The notes under the pieces are model-generated. The model searched no databases. It had not been told where the DNA came from and saw nothing but the letters and a program-made list of their open reading frames with translations. Source: Auxenochlorella pyrenoidosa (lineage: Eukaryota > Chlorophyta > Trebouxiophyceae > Chlorellales > Chlorellaceae). From it: a stretch of DNA of 17,675 bases. The DNA is taken from contig KQ482028.1 in assembly GCA_001430745.1 (NCBI GenBank), positions 26,611-44,285 of the forward strand, in the 5' to 3' direction. Each line of letters begins with the position of its first letter. The first letter of the stretch is position 1. Position numbers and translations under genes: made by a program. Shown here in pieces: positions 1 through 9,900 of this stretch.

Positions 1-1
1 G

Positions 2-2264
2 CCGCCGCCCGCGGGCCGCGCCTTCTCCGCGCCCTCCGAGTTTGCCCAGTTCCGGCGCACCTGGCAGGCGCAGGCGGCGGCGCTGGAGCGCGACGCGCGG
101 CTGTGGGGCGCGGCCGAGGCGGCGGGCGAGGGCGCCACTGCGGCAGGTCTCCGTGCCGTGCTGGCAGTGCTTGCGGGAGACGAGGCGGCGCTGGCAGACG
201 CCACCGCCAACTGGGCAGAGCTGCTGGTTGCGCAGCTGCTGCACATCTACCCGACAGCACGAGCACAAGCCGAGCTGCGCCAGCTGCTGCAGCGCTGCTT
301 CGACGCCGGGGGCGGCGCCTCGGCACCAGAGTTCCTGCAGGTGGGGCCCAGATAGCAGGGCAGATGGCTGCAGGCGGCCGATCGGTTTGTTTCTGCGCAG
401 AGCTGGCATGCTGAGGCATGGCGATGCAGGCAGCAGGTCAGAACTTTCAGATGGCCAGCCTGCGCTGCCAACGCCCTCTCCTAAGGCCCTCCATGCACTT
501 CGACCTGCCCGCGTGTGCAGGTGCTGGTGGTCGCCCTGGAGGCATGCTGCGAGCTGGATGCCCAGGCCGCCATGCGCGTCTGCTCCGCCTTCTGCTCCGA
601 TTGGTTCATGGCACATGCGCCCGCGCTGCTGGCCGCGCACCCGGCAGGTGGGAAATTTTGGGATGTCTGCAGGCTGTGTGCACCGCCGTCGCGCAGCGCT
701 GGGCAGGGCACACATTGCACGACTGCCCTGCGTGGGGTGCTCCTGGTGTGCAATCTGCCCTCGTGTGCTTGCCATCTTTAGGATGCCCACTGGGAGTTCG
801 CTGGGTGCGGCGCAGGTCGGCTGCGGTGCTGCCGCAGGCATGGCGCGCCTTTTGAACCCGCCGCCGGGCGTTGCTCTTGCGCCTCCGCCCTCTGCAGGCG
901 CGTCGGTGCTGGCCCGCGAGCTGCCCCACCTGGGCGGCTGCCAGGTGGAGTTTTACACGATCGAGTACGCCGCCGCCCTGCTGCCGCACGCGCCCACCTG
1001 GCCCCTGGCCGCCGCCTACCTGGCCTGGTGCCCCGCGCACGGTCAGGGCGCGCTGGAGGCAGCGCTGCGAGCGCTGCCGCTGGACGCGGGCGACCCCTGG
1101 CCCGCCACCAAGGCAGCCGAGCTGGCGACCTTTCATGGCTTGGCCCGCGCCGAGCAAGGTGAGACGCCGCCCTGCGCTCCAGTGGCTGGCCTCCCTGCCC
1201 TCTGCACTGCTGCTGCAGCAAGGCTCTTGCTGCTGACTTGGTGGCGCGTTGGTGGCGTAGGGGAGCTTGTTTCGCCAAGTTTTGTTCTGGTGGCGGCGCA
1301 GCTCAGCCCAGTGGCGCAGGCCGCGGTGAACCTTGGCGATTTGCGCCGTTGCCTTTGCAGTGGCCGTTGGCTGTCGCGCACCCCTGGCCACCCTGCTTGC
1401 CCGCCCACTCCCGTGCAGATGTGCTGCGCACGCAGGGCGTGCTGTGCTGGCAGGCCGGGCAGCCCGGTGCAGCGCTCGCCTGGCTTGCCCGCTGCAGCGA
1501 CGCCGCCCGCATCGACATCGCCCTGGCCCCCTTGGCCAGGGCGGTCAGTGCTGGGGAGGGCGCCGCTCACGCCGCAGCCCTGGAGGCCCTGCAGCCGCTG
1601 CTGGAGGCGCTGCCACCTGGCAGCGCGAACGCCGCCCTGCTGGCGGTGCACCGCCTGTTGGAGCGGGGCGGCAGCGATGGTGCTGCCAGCAGCAGCGGCG
1701 GCGGCGGCGGCGGGCGCGGCATGCACGCCGCGGTGGCGGCGCTTGCGCAGCTGCCCGAGGCGATGCGGGACAGCTGCCTGCAGCTGGTGTGCGGCGCGCT
1801 GCCGGCGATGCCGCCGGGGGCCCTGGGAGAGGCCGACGTGCTCTGGCTGCTGCAGTGGCTGCTGGTGGGTGGCCCCAGCCCCTCGCTGCGCTGCTGTACT
1901 GTGGCTCTACAGCGGGCCTGCTGTTTGCTGCATTGCAGTTCGCTGGAGGTGCCTGGGCTGCTCCTATCCACTGTCCCGTGCTTGCCCCAAGCCTTGCTGG
2001 GTGCACAAACGCCCTGCCTGGCTCACGCGTCTCGCCTCACTCCCTTACTCCTTTCTCGCTTCCTCCTCTTGCCCCCCGCAGAGCGCCGAGGCGCGGCTGC
2101 CGCGGGGCAAGCAAGACCAGCAGGGCGACGCAGCCGGGCTGGCCTCCTCCATTCAGGTGGCCCGCCTGGCGCTGGTCCGCGCCCTGGCGGCGGCACACAT
2201 GCAGCAGCAGCGCGGCGCGGCGGCTCCCGGGCAGCCGCCGCGGCCGCTGGGAGCGCCAGCTTGA
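2..2264 (+). CDS. NUP85: Nucleoporin Nup85 (5'-partial, 5 visible exons)
   Basis: Scaffold subunit of the Y-shaped (Nup107-160) complex of the nuclear pore. Proposed exons: 2-340, 521-647, 898-1158, 1419-1864, 2082-2264 (TGA), giving 451 in-frame residues. The match to Nup85 is by recognition along the whole helical solenoid: an early block with GDEAALADATANWAELLVAQ (bases about 176-235), then a short exon ending in CSDWFMAHAPALL, then VEFYTIEYAAALLPHAPTW and YLAWCPAHGQGALE in exon 898-1158, a GAALAW block in exon 1419-1864, and a C-terminal SIQVARLALVRALAAAH, in the same order as in animal Nup85. Intron phases are 0, 1, 1, 0 and all introns are GT-AG. The start lies upstream of the window, so the N-terminal part is missing. 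The donor at 1865 was chosen because it preserves phase; a GT at about 1895 is less likely. A Gly/Ser run at 1686-1712 is a low-complexity insertion. A TGTAA signal follows 41 bases after the stop. Confidence 0.82.
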   Translation, partial: RRPRAAPSPRPPSLPSSGAPGRRRRRRWSATRGCGARPRRRARAPLRQVSVPCWQCLRETRRRWQTPPPTGQSCWLRSCCTSTRQHEHKPSCASCCSAASTPGAAPRHQSSCRWGPDSRADGCRRPIGLFLRRAGMLRHGDAGSRSELSDGQPALPTPSPKALHALRPARVCRCWWSPWRHAASWMPRPPCASAPPSAPIGSWHMRPRCWPRTRQVGNFGMSAGCVHRRRAALGRAHIARLPCVGCSWCAICPRVLAIFRMPTGSSLGAAQVGCGAAAGMARLLNPPPGVALAPPPSAGASVLARELPHLGGCQVEFYTIEYAAALLPHAPTWPLAAAYLAWCPAHGQGALEAALRALPLDAGDPWPATKAAELATFHGLARAEQGETPPCAPVAGLPALCTAAAARLLLLTWWRVGGVGELVSPSFVLVAAQLSPVAQAAVNLGDLRRCLCSGRWLSRTPGHPACPPTPVQMCCARRACCAGRPGSPVQRSPGLPAAATPPASTSPWPPWPGRSVLGRAPLTPQPWRPCSRCWRRCHLAARTPPCWRCTACWSGAAAMVLPAAAAAAAAGAACTPRWRRLRSCPRRCGTAACSWCAARCRRCRRGPWERPTCSGCCSGCWWVAPAPRCAAVLWLYSGPAVCCIAVRWRCLGCSYPLSRACPKPCWVHKRPAWLTRLASLPYSFLASSSCPPQSAEARLPRGKQDQQGDAAGLASSIQVARLALVRALAAAHMQQQRGAAAPGQPPRPLGAPA

Positions 2265-2304
2265 GCGTGCGGCGCAGCAGCAAATGCGTGTCTGCTGCCC
2301 CTCC

Positions 2305-2309
2305 TGTAA
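2305..2309 (+). promoter_or_regulatory. TGTAA polyadenylation signal for Nup85
   Basis: TGTAA, the usual green-algal polyadenylation signal, lies 41 bases after the Nup85 stop codon, in the 289-base gap between two convergent genes. Confidence 0.55.
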
Positions 2310-2451
2310 CATCCCTGGCTCCCGAGCTTAATCTGGTCTGTGTGGGGCACTTGGGTTTTCTGCAGCGAGCCTTCCAGGATGGAGCAAGGCAGGGCCGCTG
2401 CCAGTGCAGGTGATGCTGGGTTCACCTCTCTCCAGCCATGATGTTATCTGG

Positions 2452-2456
2452 TTACA
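2452..2456 (-). promoter_or_regulatory. TGTAA polyadenylation signal for the ankyrin gene
   Basis: Read on the minus strand, TTACA at this position is TGTAA, 98 bases beyond the stop of the ankyrin gene. With the plus-strand signal at 2305-2309 it lets the two convergent transcripts end without crossing each other's coding region, although their 3' ends would lie close together. Confidence 0.5.
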
Positions 2457-2553
2457 TGACGCTGCGCACGAATCATGCATCAATTATATAGTTAAGCTCA
2501 TAGTGATTGCAGGCAAAGGTGAGCAGGCGGCAAAATCGACAGCGGGGCCAGGC

Positions 2554-3540
2554 TCAATCAGCCAGCGCGAGCGCCAGCACATGCCACCTCAGCGGCACAG
2601 GCAGCGGCGGCAGGCGAGGGCTTTTCCGGGTGCTGCGCCGCACAGTCACGTGTGCCAGGCAGAGGGCAGCGGTGCGCAGGCGCGCACGCTCTGCAGCGCA
2701 CAAGTGGCGCACCAGCAGCGCAGCCTCCTGCTCCGAGCGCTGCAGCACTGCGGGCAGAGCGGCGCCCAGGCCCACGCAGGGGCTGGGCACCTGCGCCCAC
2801 TGGCTGGCTGTCAGCGGCTGGCGCGCCACCAGCGGCGCATACAGCGACTGCACCGCCAGGCTGTGATTTACGCCGGGGAGAGGCTGTAGTGGCACAGGGT
2901 TGGCAAGCAGCGCCAGGGCGGCGTCCACGGCCGGGGGCGCGGCCTCCTCCAGCAGCCATCTTGCAGCAGCAAGGCCTTTGCGCTGGAGGTGCAGCGCGAT
3001 TCCCAAAGGGGTCCTCCCCCGCTCGTCCTGCCGGTTGGCTGCCCACGGGCGGCCGGCCAGGAGCAGCTGCAGCGCTGGGGCTGACCCTGCGACTGCAGCC
3101 CAGTGCACTGGCGTACATCCGCCCTCGTCAGGGGTGAGCGGGTCTGCACCTGCCGCCAGTAGAGCACTTATGCACTCCAATTTCTCAAAGGCGGCAGCGA
3201 GGCACAGGGGAGTCAGCCCATCATCAGAGCGCGCCTCCAATGCCGCACCACCCGCCAGCAGCGCCCACACGCAAGAGGTGTGCCCTTGGGATGCCGCGTA
3301 ATGCAGGGCTGCCATGCCAAGGAGTCCTGTGAGGCCTGCATCAGCCCCATAGTCCAGCAAGGCTGTCACACAGGCGACATGGCCGACTGAGGCCGCTGCG
3401 TGCAGCGGCAAGTCGTCACAGCGACCAGCGAGGCTGTCGTGCCGCTGGTTGGGGTCAGCACCGTCTGCCAGGCGCGCCCGCAGTGCTGCCAGGTCGCCTG
3501 CCACAGCTGCATCGTACAGCTGCCTGTTCAGTTCCTCCAT
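2554..3540 (-). CDS. Ankyrin-repeat protein, intronless
   Basis: One uninterrupted reading frame of 328 residues. The ATG at 3540-3538 (MEELNRQLYDAAVAGD) is chosen as start; the frame opens nine bases earlier only with a GTG. Six ankyrin repeats can be read at about residues 5-34, 44-72, 73-107, 108-140, 141-173 and 174-203, with typical cores such as DLPLHAAASVGHVACVTALL and GMAALHYAASQGHTSCVWAL. Ankyrin repeats are protein-binding scaffolds, so the partner and role cannot be told from sequence. Residues about 205-328 form a non-ankyrin C-terminal region with Leu/Ala-rich helices (VLQRSEQEAALLVRHLCAAE) and a basic patch VRRSTRKSPR; I do not recognise this domain. No signal peptide or membrane segment is evident. 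The gene lacks introns while all neighbours are heavily split. It shares its upstream region with the SMC gene. Confidence 0.8.
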   Translation of the reverse strand: MEELNRQLYDAAVAGDLAALRARLADGADPNQRHDSLAGRCDDLPLHAAASVGHVACVTALLDYGADAGLTGLLGMAALHYAASQGHTSCVWALLAGGAALEARSDDGLTPLCLAAAFEKLECISALLAAGADPLTPDEGGCTPVHWAAVAGSAPALQLLLAGRPWAANRQDERGRTPLGIALHLQRKGLAAARWLLEEAAPPAVDAALALLANPVPLQPLPGVNHSLAVQSLYAPLVARQPLTASQWAQVPSPCVGLGAALPAVLQRSEQEAALLVRHLCAAERARLRTAALCLAHVTVRRSTRKSPRLPPLPVPLRWHVLALALAD

Positions 3541-3915
3541 CTCCTGCACGATGCAGGCGGGGGGGGGGGGGGCATAGCAGTGCCTCCCTGGCGGGGCGGC
3601 GGCAGCGGGAGGCGTTCAGGCTGGGAGCGATTTTGCGGCCCCTCCTGCAGAAGCCGTCGAAATATCTGTCAGTTGATCCTACCTGTGCGACACCGGGGCG
3701 TCGAGGGTGCCTCAAGGGGGCGAGGCTCTGTTCGGCGTTGTCAGGGCGCCGTGGTACAGATAGGCGGTTGCGGTGCCCTCGGATCGTGTGATCTGAACGA
3801 TAAAGTGACGCCAGGGGCGACAAGAGCTGCATTCACGATCAAACCCTCAAGCCTGCCCGATGCGCGCACTCTTCACTTAGCTCGATCCCGCCGCTGCCTT
3901 GCGGCTCGGCAGGCC
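3541..3915. promoter_or_regulatory. Divergent promoter region between ankyrin and SMC genes
   Basis: These 375 bases separate the two start codons and must hold both 5' UTRs and promoters. A run of 14 G occurs at 3559-3572, close to the ankyrin start. There is no clear TATA box. An AAACCCT core resembling a plant telo-box lies at 3841-3847, about 70 bases before the SMC start codon; this is a weak match and may be chance. I saw no reading frame here with family resemblance. Confidence 0.5.
3559..3572 (+). repeat. Poly-G run (14 bases)
   Basis: Uninterrupted G tract in the 5' flank of the ankyrin gene (poly-C on that gene's sense strand), about 19 bases upstream of its start codon. Confidence 0.9.
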
Positions 3916-6900
3916 ATGGCGCACATCACTAGCGTGCGCCTGAAGGCGTTCAAGAGCGTGGGCAGCGAGTGGGTTGACGTGCCCCTCAGCCGCGGCCTCT
4001 GCGCCATTGTGGGTGAGTTCATTCCATCAGGAGGGCCCCTGACAGTGCAGCAAAGACAAGAGGTTGAGCCTGCAGGCCTCGCGACAAAGATGCCGCCCCA
4101 ACCCGCTCGGCCGCCGCACCCGCCTCCACTGCCACTGCAGGCCCGAATGGATGCGGCAAGTCTTCCCTTTTGGATGCAGTCCTCTTCGCCTTTGCAGCAC
4201 CCACACGATCCTTTGGTGTGGCCTCGTTGACTGAGCTGGCCAACAGCGACTCGTCAGAGGTGGGTGCTGGGTAATGCGGCCAGCGATGCAGTATTGGCAG
4301 CAAGGCAGTCTGCCTGCACTGGCGGCGCACCTGTCCATGCCCTCCTGCATTGTGCAAACATGCAGCTGCCACCTTTCTGGTCGTCGACACACAGGTGTGC
4401 GAGGTCAGTGTGCAGCTGGAGGGGCGGGGAGGCGAGGCGCACACCGTGGCGGCGGCGCTCACCGCCGACGGCGGGCGCGCCTTCAAGGTCAATGGCAGGT
4501 GGGCCCCGCAGCAGCGAGTGTTTGACTGCCTTGCGTGCCGTAACTTGCACAGCAGAATGTGATGTGCCATCCTTCCCTGCCCTCAGGCACTACCCGAGCA
4601 GGCACATGCTTCGTCACCACATCACGCTCCCCCCTGCCGAGCTTAAGCCGAGCTGCTGCTCCGAGCCTGCAGCCTGTAGGCACCGCTCCATTCGACCCCA
4701 ACCTCTTCATCTGCAGGAAGAGGAGCGTGCGCGAGGTGCGCAACTTTTTGCGCTCCCTGGGCGCCAGCCTGGAGGGCGGCGCGTGCGTCATCCGCCAGGT
4801 GGGTGCTGCATGATCCGCCAGCGGCCCATGCGCGATCCTGCTCTCGCTGGGGGCCAGCCTGCAGGTGGGTGCTCGTTATCCGCCAGGTGGGTGCTGCGCC
4901 GAGTCACAAGGTGGATGCTGAGCAGGTTGACCTTGCTGACCTGCAATGCCGGCGCTGCCGCCGGCGGTGCTGCGGCACAGAGCATGCGCCAGGCGTGCAA
5001 AACCTGCTTGCGCCCTGACATGCATAGATGATGGCTGTCCCCTCTTATCGGTGCTGTCCCCGGGTGCTGACCGGCTGCAGGCGCGGGTGACCGCGCTGGC
5101 CGACAGCGCTGGGCCTGCTGAGCTGGCGGCGCTGGTGGCCGAGGCCAGCGGGCTGGGTGGGTGCACCGCAGGGGAAGCCGCCGGCTGCGTATGACGGGGC
5201 TTGCAGGCTTGTTTCCAGCCGGGCGGCATGCTACAGTGCATGGCTGTCACAGGCTTCCAACGCGAACAACCCTGCCATCCATACCGCAACTCCCCCCCCC
5301 TGCCAGGCCGCTGGAATGAAGAGGTGGCGGCTGCTACTGAAGAGGCCAAGCGCACCCGCAAGGCGCTGGGGGAGGTGCAGGCGGGGCTGGCCACTCTGGT
5401 GAGGGGCGGCGGCTTGGCTTGGCACAGCAGGGTGGGTGCCGTCACGAGCCTGAGGGCTGGTAATGACACCCACTCTGAGGCCACTCTGAGGCCACACGAG
5501 TGCGGCTGCTGGGTTGTGCAGGATGAATCGAGGCAGCGTTAGCGTGCAGCTTATCCTGCCTGGTCAAAGGGCCATCATGCCGACTCTTGCTCGCCCCAGC
5601 AGCGCCTGGCGGCTCCACCCCCCTGGCAGGAGCGCTTGGTGGCGGCGGACGAGGCGCAGATGAAGGCAGTCGAGCGGCTGGAGGCTCTGGAGCATGAGGC
5701 CGCTGAGCTGGCACAGCGCATGGCTGGGCTGCTTCAGGCGGCGCTTAGACAGAGCCAGCAGGAAGCTGCAGAGGAGGAGGGCGCGGGGCAGGCAGCTAGG
5801 GGTGCTGCAGCGGCAGCGCAGAAGCGCGTGCAGCAGTGCCAAGAGGCTCTGGGAGCTGCTCGGGAGAAGCTTGCAGCTGCGCAGCGGCAATGCCAGGAAG
5901 AGGAAGCGGGGGGTGGCGGCTGCCAGAGCAACAGCCTGCTGGTCCTGCAGCAGCGCGTGGCGGCAGCAGAGGAGGGGGTGAGGCTGGCAGAGGAGGCGGC
6001 TGCACGGCGGCTGCAGCTGCACGCCCAGCTAGAGGCAGCGGCAGCTGAGGTCGCCAGGCTGGAGGCAGCGCGCACAGCGGCTGCTGCTGAGCTGGCGGCC
6101 TGCCAGCAGGCGCAGCGCAGGGTGGCCGCTGATCTCTCGCTGGCCGACAGCGCAGCAACTGCAGCTGCCCTGCAGGCCTCACTGGCGGCAGAGGAGCGGC
6201 GTCTGGCGGCAGGGGTCGCTGCCAAGCAGGTGGCGGCGGCCGCGGCAAAGAGCCAGGCAGAAGAAATGTCTGCCAGGCTGGAGGAGCTGACAGCAGAGGT
6301 GCAGCGCCTGGCAGAGGCCCAGCGTGCAGCTGGGCCAGGCAGTGCCGCAGGTGCTGCTGCAGCCCCTCAGCAGCATGCAGCGCTTGAATCCAGGGAGCAA
6401 CAGCTGCGTGCCCGCCTGCAGTCGCTGCGGCAGCAGGAGCAGCGGCTGGCATCCGAGGCGGGCGCGCTGTCGGCACGGCTGGCCCGCGCTGCAGGCGGCT
6501 CCTCAGCTATGCCCTGCGCTGATGCTGCCTGGCGGCCGCTGCACCAGTGCTTCAGCTTTCGGGAGCCTCAGGGCTGCTCTGGATACGCAGAAGCGCTGGC
6601 AGTGCTGGCAGGCGGCAAACTTGGAGTGCTGGTGGCTGACACCCTGGAAGCAGCAGGGCGCCTCCTGGCCTTGCCTCTCAGCGGGCAGGGCGGCGGTGCG
6701 CGCATCTGGCCGCTCGACTCTCTGACAGCAGCAGACCACTCGCAGCGACAGCGCAGGGCAGCCGCGGCCTTTCCAAAGGGTGAGGAGGCCGAGGGCTGAG
6801 GCATGCAATGAAGCAGGGCGCCGGCTGAGCTGGCATCCATGCCGCAATAGCGTGGGTTGGTATGTTGGTTGCTGCCCTGGCATGCTCGCATACAGCTCTA

Positions 6901-9900
6901 CCTATCTCGTGCCCTTCACACTGTGCATGCAGACCAGGTTGTGCTGCCAGCCGACCTGCTGTCGTTTGCCCCGGCCTACCGCCCCGCCATCCTGCGCGCC
7001 TTTGGCAGCCACGTCATTGCCGCCAGCAGTGCAGGCAGGAGCAGTGGGGGGAGGGCGCGGGGGGTGGGGTGTGGGGCACGGCCTGCCGTACTGCATGCAT
7101 GCACGGCAGGGGCACATGGGCATGCGGTGCACCTGCCCCCCACTGAAACCTGCTGCACTGCAACCGGCAGTGGCGGAGCAGCTCATCACCCGCTTTGGTG
7201 TGCCCTCGGTCACCCTGGATGGACGGCTTGCCTCGCGGGGCACCCTGCAGGTGGCGCGCCCTGTCGCTTGGCACGGCATCTGCCCTGCTGCCCCACGGCA
7301 GCCCGTGTGTGCCTGCTGCGTGGCAGCTTGTGGCACCGGCTGGGTCACGCTTTTGGTCTGCATTGCCCTCCATACCCTTTCCTTGAGAAAAGCCTTGAAT
7401 CTGACAGGGCGCATCGTTTTCTCATCCCCCTGCAGGGAGGCTGGCGAGGGGACAGAAGCAGCCGCCAGCCGGGGCCGCTGCACTTGAAGCTCTTGCAGGC
7501 TGCCGCAGAGCAACAGCTGGCGGCTGTAAAGCAGGAGGCGGCAGCAGCGCAGGCAGAGCTGGAGGGGGTGCAGCGCCAGCTTGCAGAGGCAGCAGCGCAG
7601 CAGGAGGCGGCTGCGGCGGCTGCCGCTGAGCTGGCGGCAGCTGAGCGGGAGCTGTCTGCCTGCCAGCAGGCACTGGAGAGCCAACAGGCTGCGCAAACGG
7701 ATGCAGAGGCGGCGCTGGGACGGCTGCAGGCCGAGCTTGCTGCAAAGCGCCAAGTGCTGAGCAGCATGGCAGAGCACGGGCAGTGCAGTGGGGCCCAGGC
7801 AGCACTGGAGCAGGAGGTAGAGAGGCTGGCAGGAGCGGTAAAGGAACTGGAGAGTGCGGCAGGCAACTATGCTGCCCACTTGGCGGCGGCAGTCACACAG
7901 CAGGGGCGCCTTGAGGCTGAGCTGGCAGTGATAGAAGGGGAGGAACAGGCGGCAGAGGGGCAGCCAGTGTCACAGGAGGCAGGCAGCAGTGGCACCACAG
8001 CAGCTTGCAGGAGTGCAGCCCGCCTATCACTCGCCAGAGAAGAGCTGGCAGCGGCTGCTGCTGCCCTGTCTGCCCGCCAAGCACAGCTGGCTGCGCAATC
8101 AGAGGCTGTGGCTGCCCACGAGGCGGAAGTGGAGCAGGCAGCTGCGGATCTGAGCGCTGCCGAGCAGGCGCAGGTAGAGGCAGAGCGGCGGATGACTGAG
8201 CTGGCACAGGCAGCAGAGGAGCGGCAGGCAGGGCAGCAGGAGTTGCAGCAGCAGCTGGACGGCCTGCTGGCGGAGGTGCCTGAGCTGGCGGCAGTCCTGG
8301 GGGCGGGGGCCGGCAGCGGCCACAGAGAGGGCGGCGGCGGCGGCGGCGTTCAGCAGGAGGCATCTGACAACGACCAATCAGTGGCGGATCTGCGCAGGGC
8401 CGCCGCCTCCCTGGGCAAGCAGAGGGCCAGGCTGCTGGAGGAGCGGCGACGCAGCTCTGCTGCACGCCTCCCTGTAGCAGAGCTGATGCGGCTGCGGGAG
8501 CAGCAGGCCGCGCTGGGTGCTGCGCGGCAGCAGGCCAGCACGCTGGGCACTGCTGTGCAGCGCCTGCAGGAGGGCATTGCGGCTTCATCTGGGCAGGCGA
8601 GCCGGGGTGGAGAAGGGCAGGCGCAGGACACGGTAGCAAGATACTCTTGTTTCCAGAACAGGGCAGCGTGCGGTTTGTAAAGCGTAGGCTTCTTTGCATG
8701 CACATCCAGCCCCAGCCGTGTCATGCTCCGTCCCCGTGCAGGTGCTGGCCGCCCATGATGCTGTCTTCCGCTCCATCGCCGCAACATTTGCCTCCCTCAC
8801 CGCCGCTGTGATGCCCTCCTACCGCCTGCGCCTGCGCAAGGTGGGGCAGGCACGCGGCCAGCACGGATGCCTGGCGGGAGGGGTGTAGGGGCTTACCAGC
8901 ATGCCGGCAGGGGTTCCCGGCGCTGCCTTGCCTCTGTCTCGTGCACAAGCAACACCTGGTGTCCGCCTTGCTTGATGCCTGCCAGCTGCCATGCAACCTG
9001 CTGTGCATTTTGCTCCCTTCCTTACTGCTGCTGCAGGTGGGGCAGGACGTGCACGAGGGCCTCGATCTGGAGTTTGCCCCGTCTAATGCAGCACCCCCTG
9101 ATTCCAGCAGCGGCGCCGCACAGGAAGACGGGCAGCCGCAGGGCTGCGGCGGCGAGGAGGGTGGCAGCAAGGGCGGCAGTGGCGGCTGGCGGCAGGGCCT
9201 GGATGCCCTCTCTGGCGGGCAGCGCACGATGGTCTCGCTGGCGCTGGTGGTCGCGGTGAGACACTTGCAATGCCACACGGCCTGCCTGCAACAACACTGG
9301 CCCCCAAGCAGCTGCTGATGCCCACTGTGCTCTGTGCATCAGCCTTTCTCCTTCCTCCGCTCTTGCCTGCCTCTCCACATGCAGGCGGCCATGGCGGGCG
9401 GCGCCTCCTCCCTGCTCCTCATGGACGAGGCAGATGCCGCCCTTGACGAGGCGAACCAGCAGCTGGTGGGTGCTGGAGCTTTGCCTGCCTGCATCGCAGA
9501 GCCTGGCGGCCATCGCTCATGGGTGTGCGCTGCCTTGGCGCTTTGCAGCGCCTCGATGTGCTGCAAGCTGGCAGCTCTACGCTGAGCGCGCTGCCGGGGG
9601 GCCTCACGACTTCCCGCCCAGCGTGGCGTGCCAGTATCTGCAGCGTTCCCTGGTTAAGCGCCCAGCCAGAAGCGCACGCCCACCTCAATACGTCTGACCT
9701 AAACAAAACCTGACTGCACCCTGAATGCGACCCTGTTCGACTCTGCAGGTGGCACGCCTGTTCGACTCCCTCAGCCGCGGCAGCGCTGGCGGAGCGGGAG
9801 CCCTGGGCGGCGGCTGCACCCAGGTGCTGGCTGTCAGCCACAGCCCCACCTTCCAGCAGCTGTGCAGGCACGTGGTGCGGCTGACTCGGGGCCCGCAGGG

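Noticed and set aside
606..1391. A 261-residue minus-strand frame opposite Nup85, and many similar minus-strand frames opposite SMC and SQD2
   Set aside because: Low-complexity Ala/Arg/Pro/Gln composition with no domain. They mirror real exons on the other strand.
42..2264. A single 740-residue plus-strand open frame
   Set aside because: It is open only because the DNA is GC-rich. Nup85 homology jumps between frames at clear splice sites, and the parts in this frame outside exons 898-1158 and 2082-2264 have no family resemblance.
3541..3549. Start of the ankyrin protein at 3549
   Set aside because: That codon is GTG on the minus strand. The first ATG in frame is at 3540.
6857..8680. A 607-residue continuous frame as one SMC exon
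   Set aside because: Bases about 7035-7435 in this frame are not SMC-like. The hinge continues in another frame at 7171-7250, between good splice sites.
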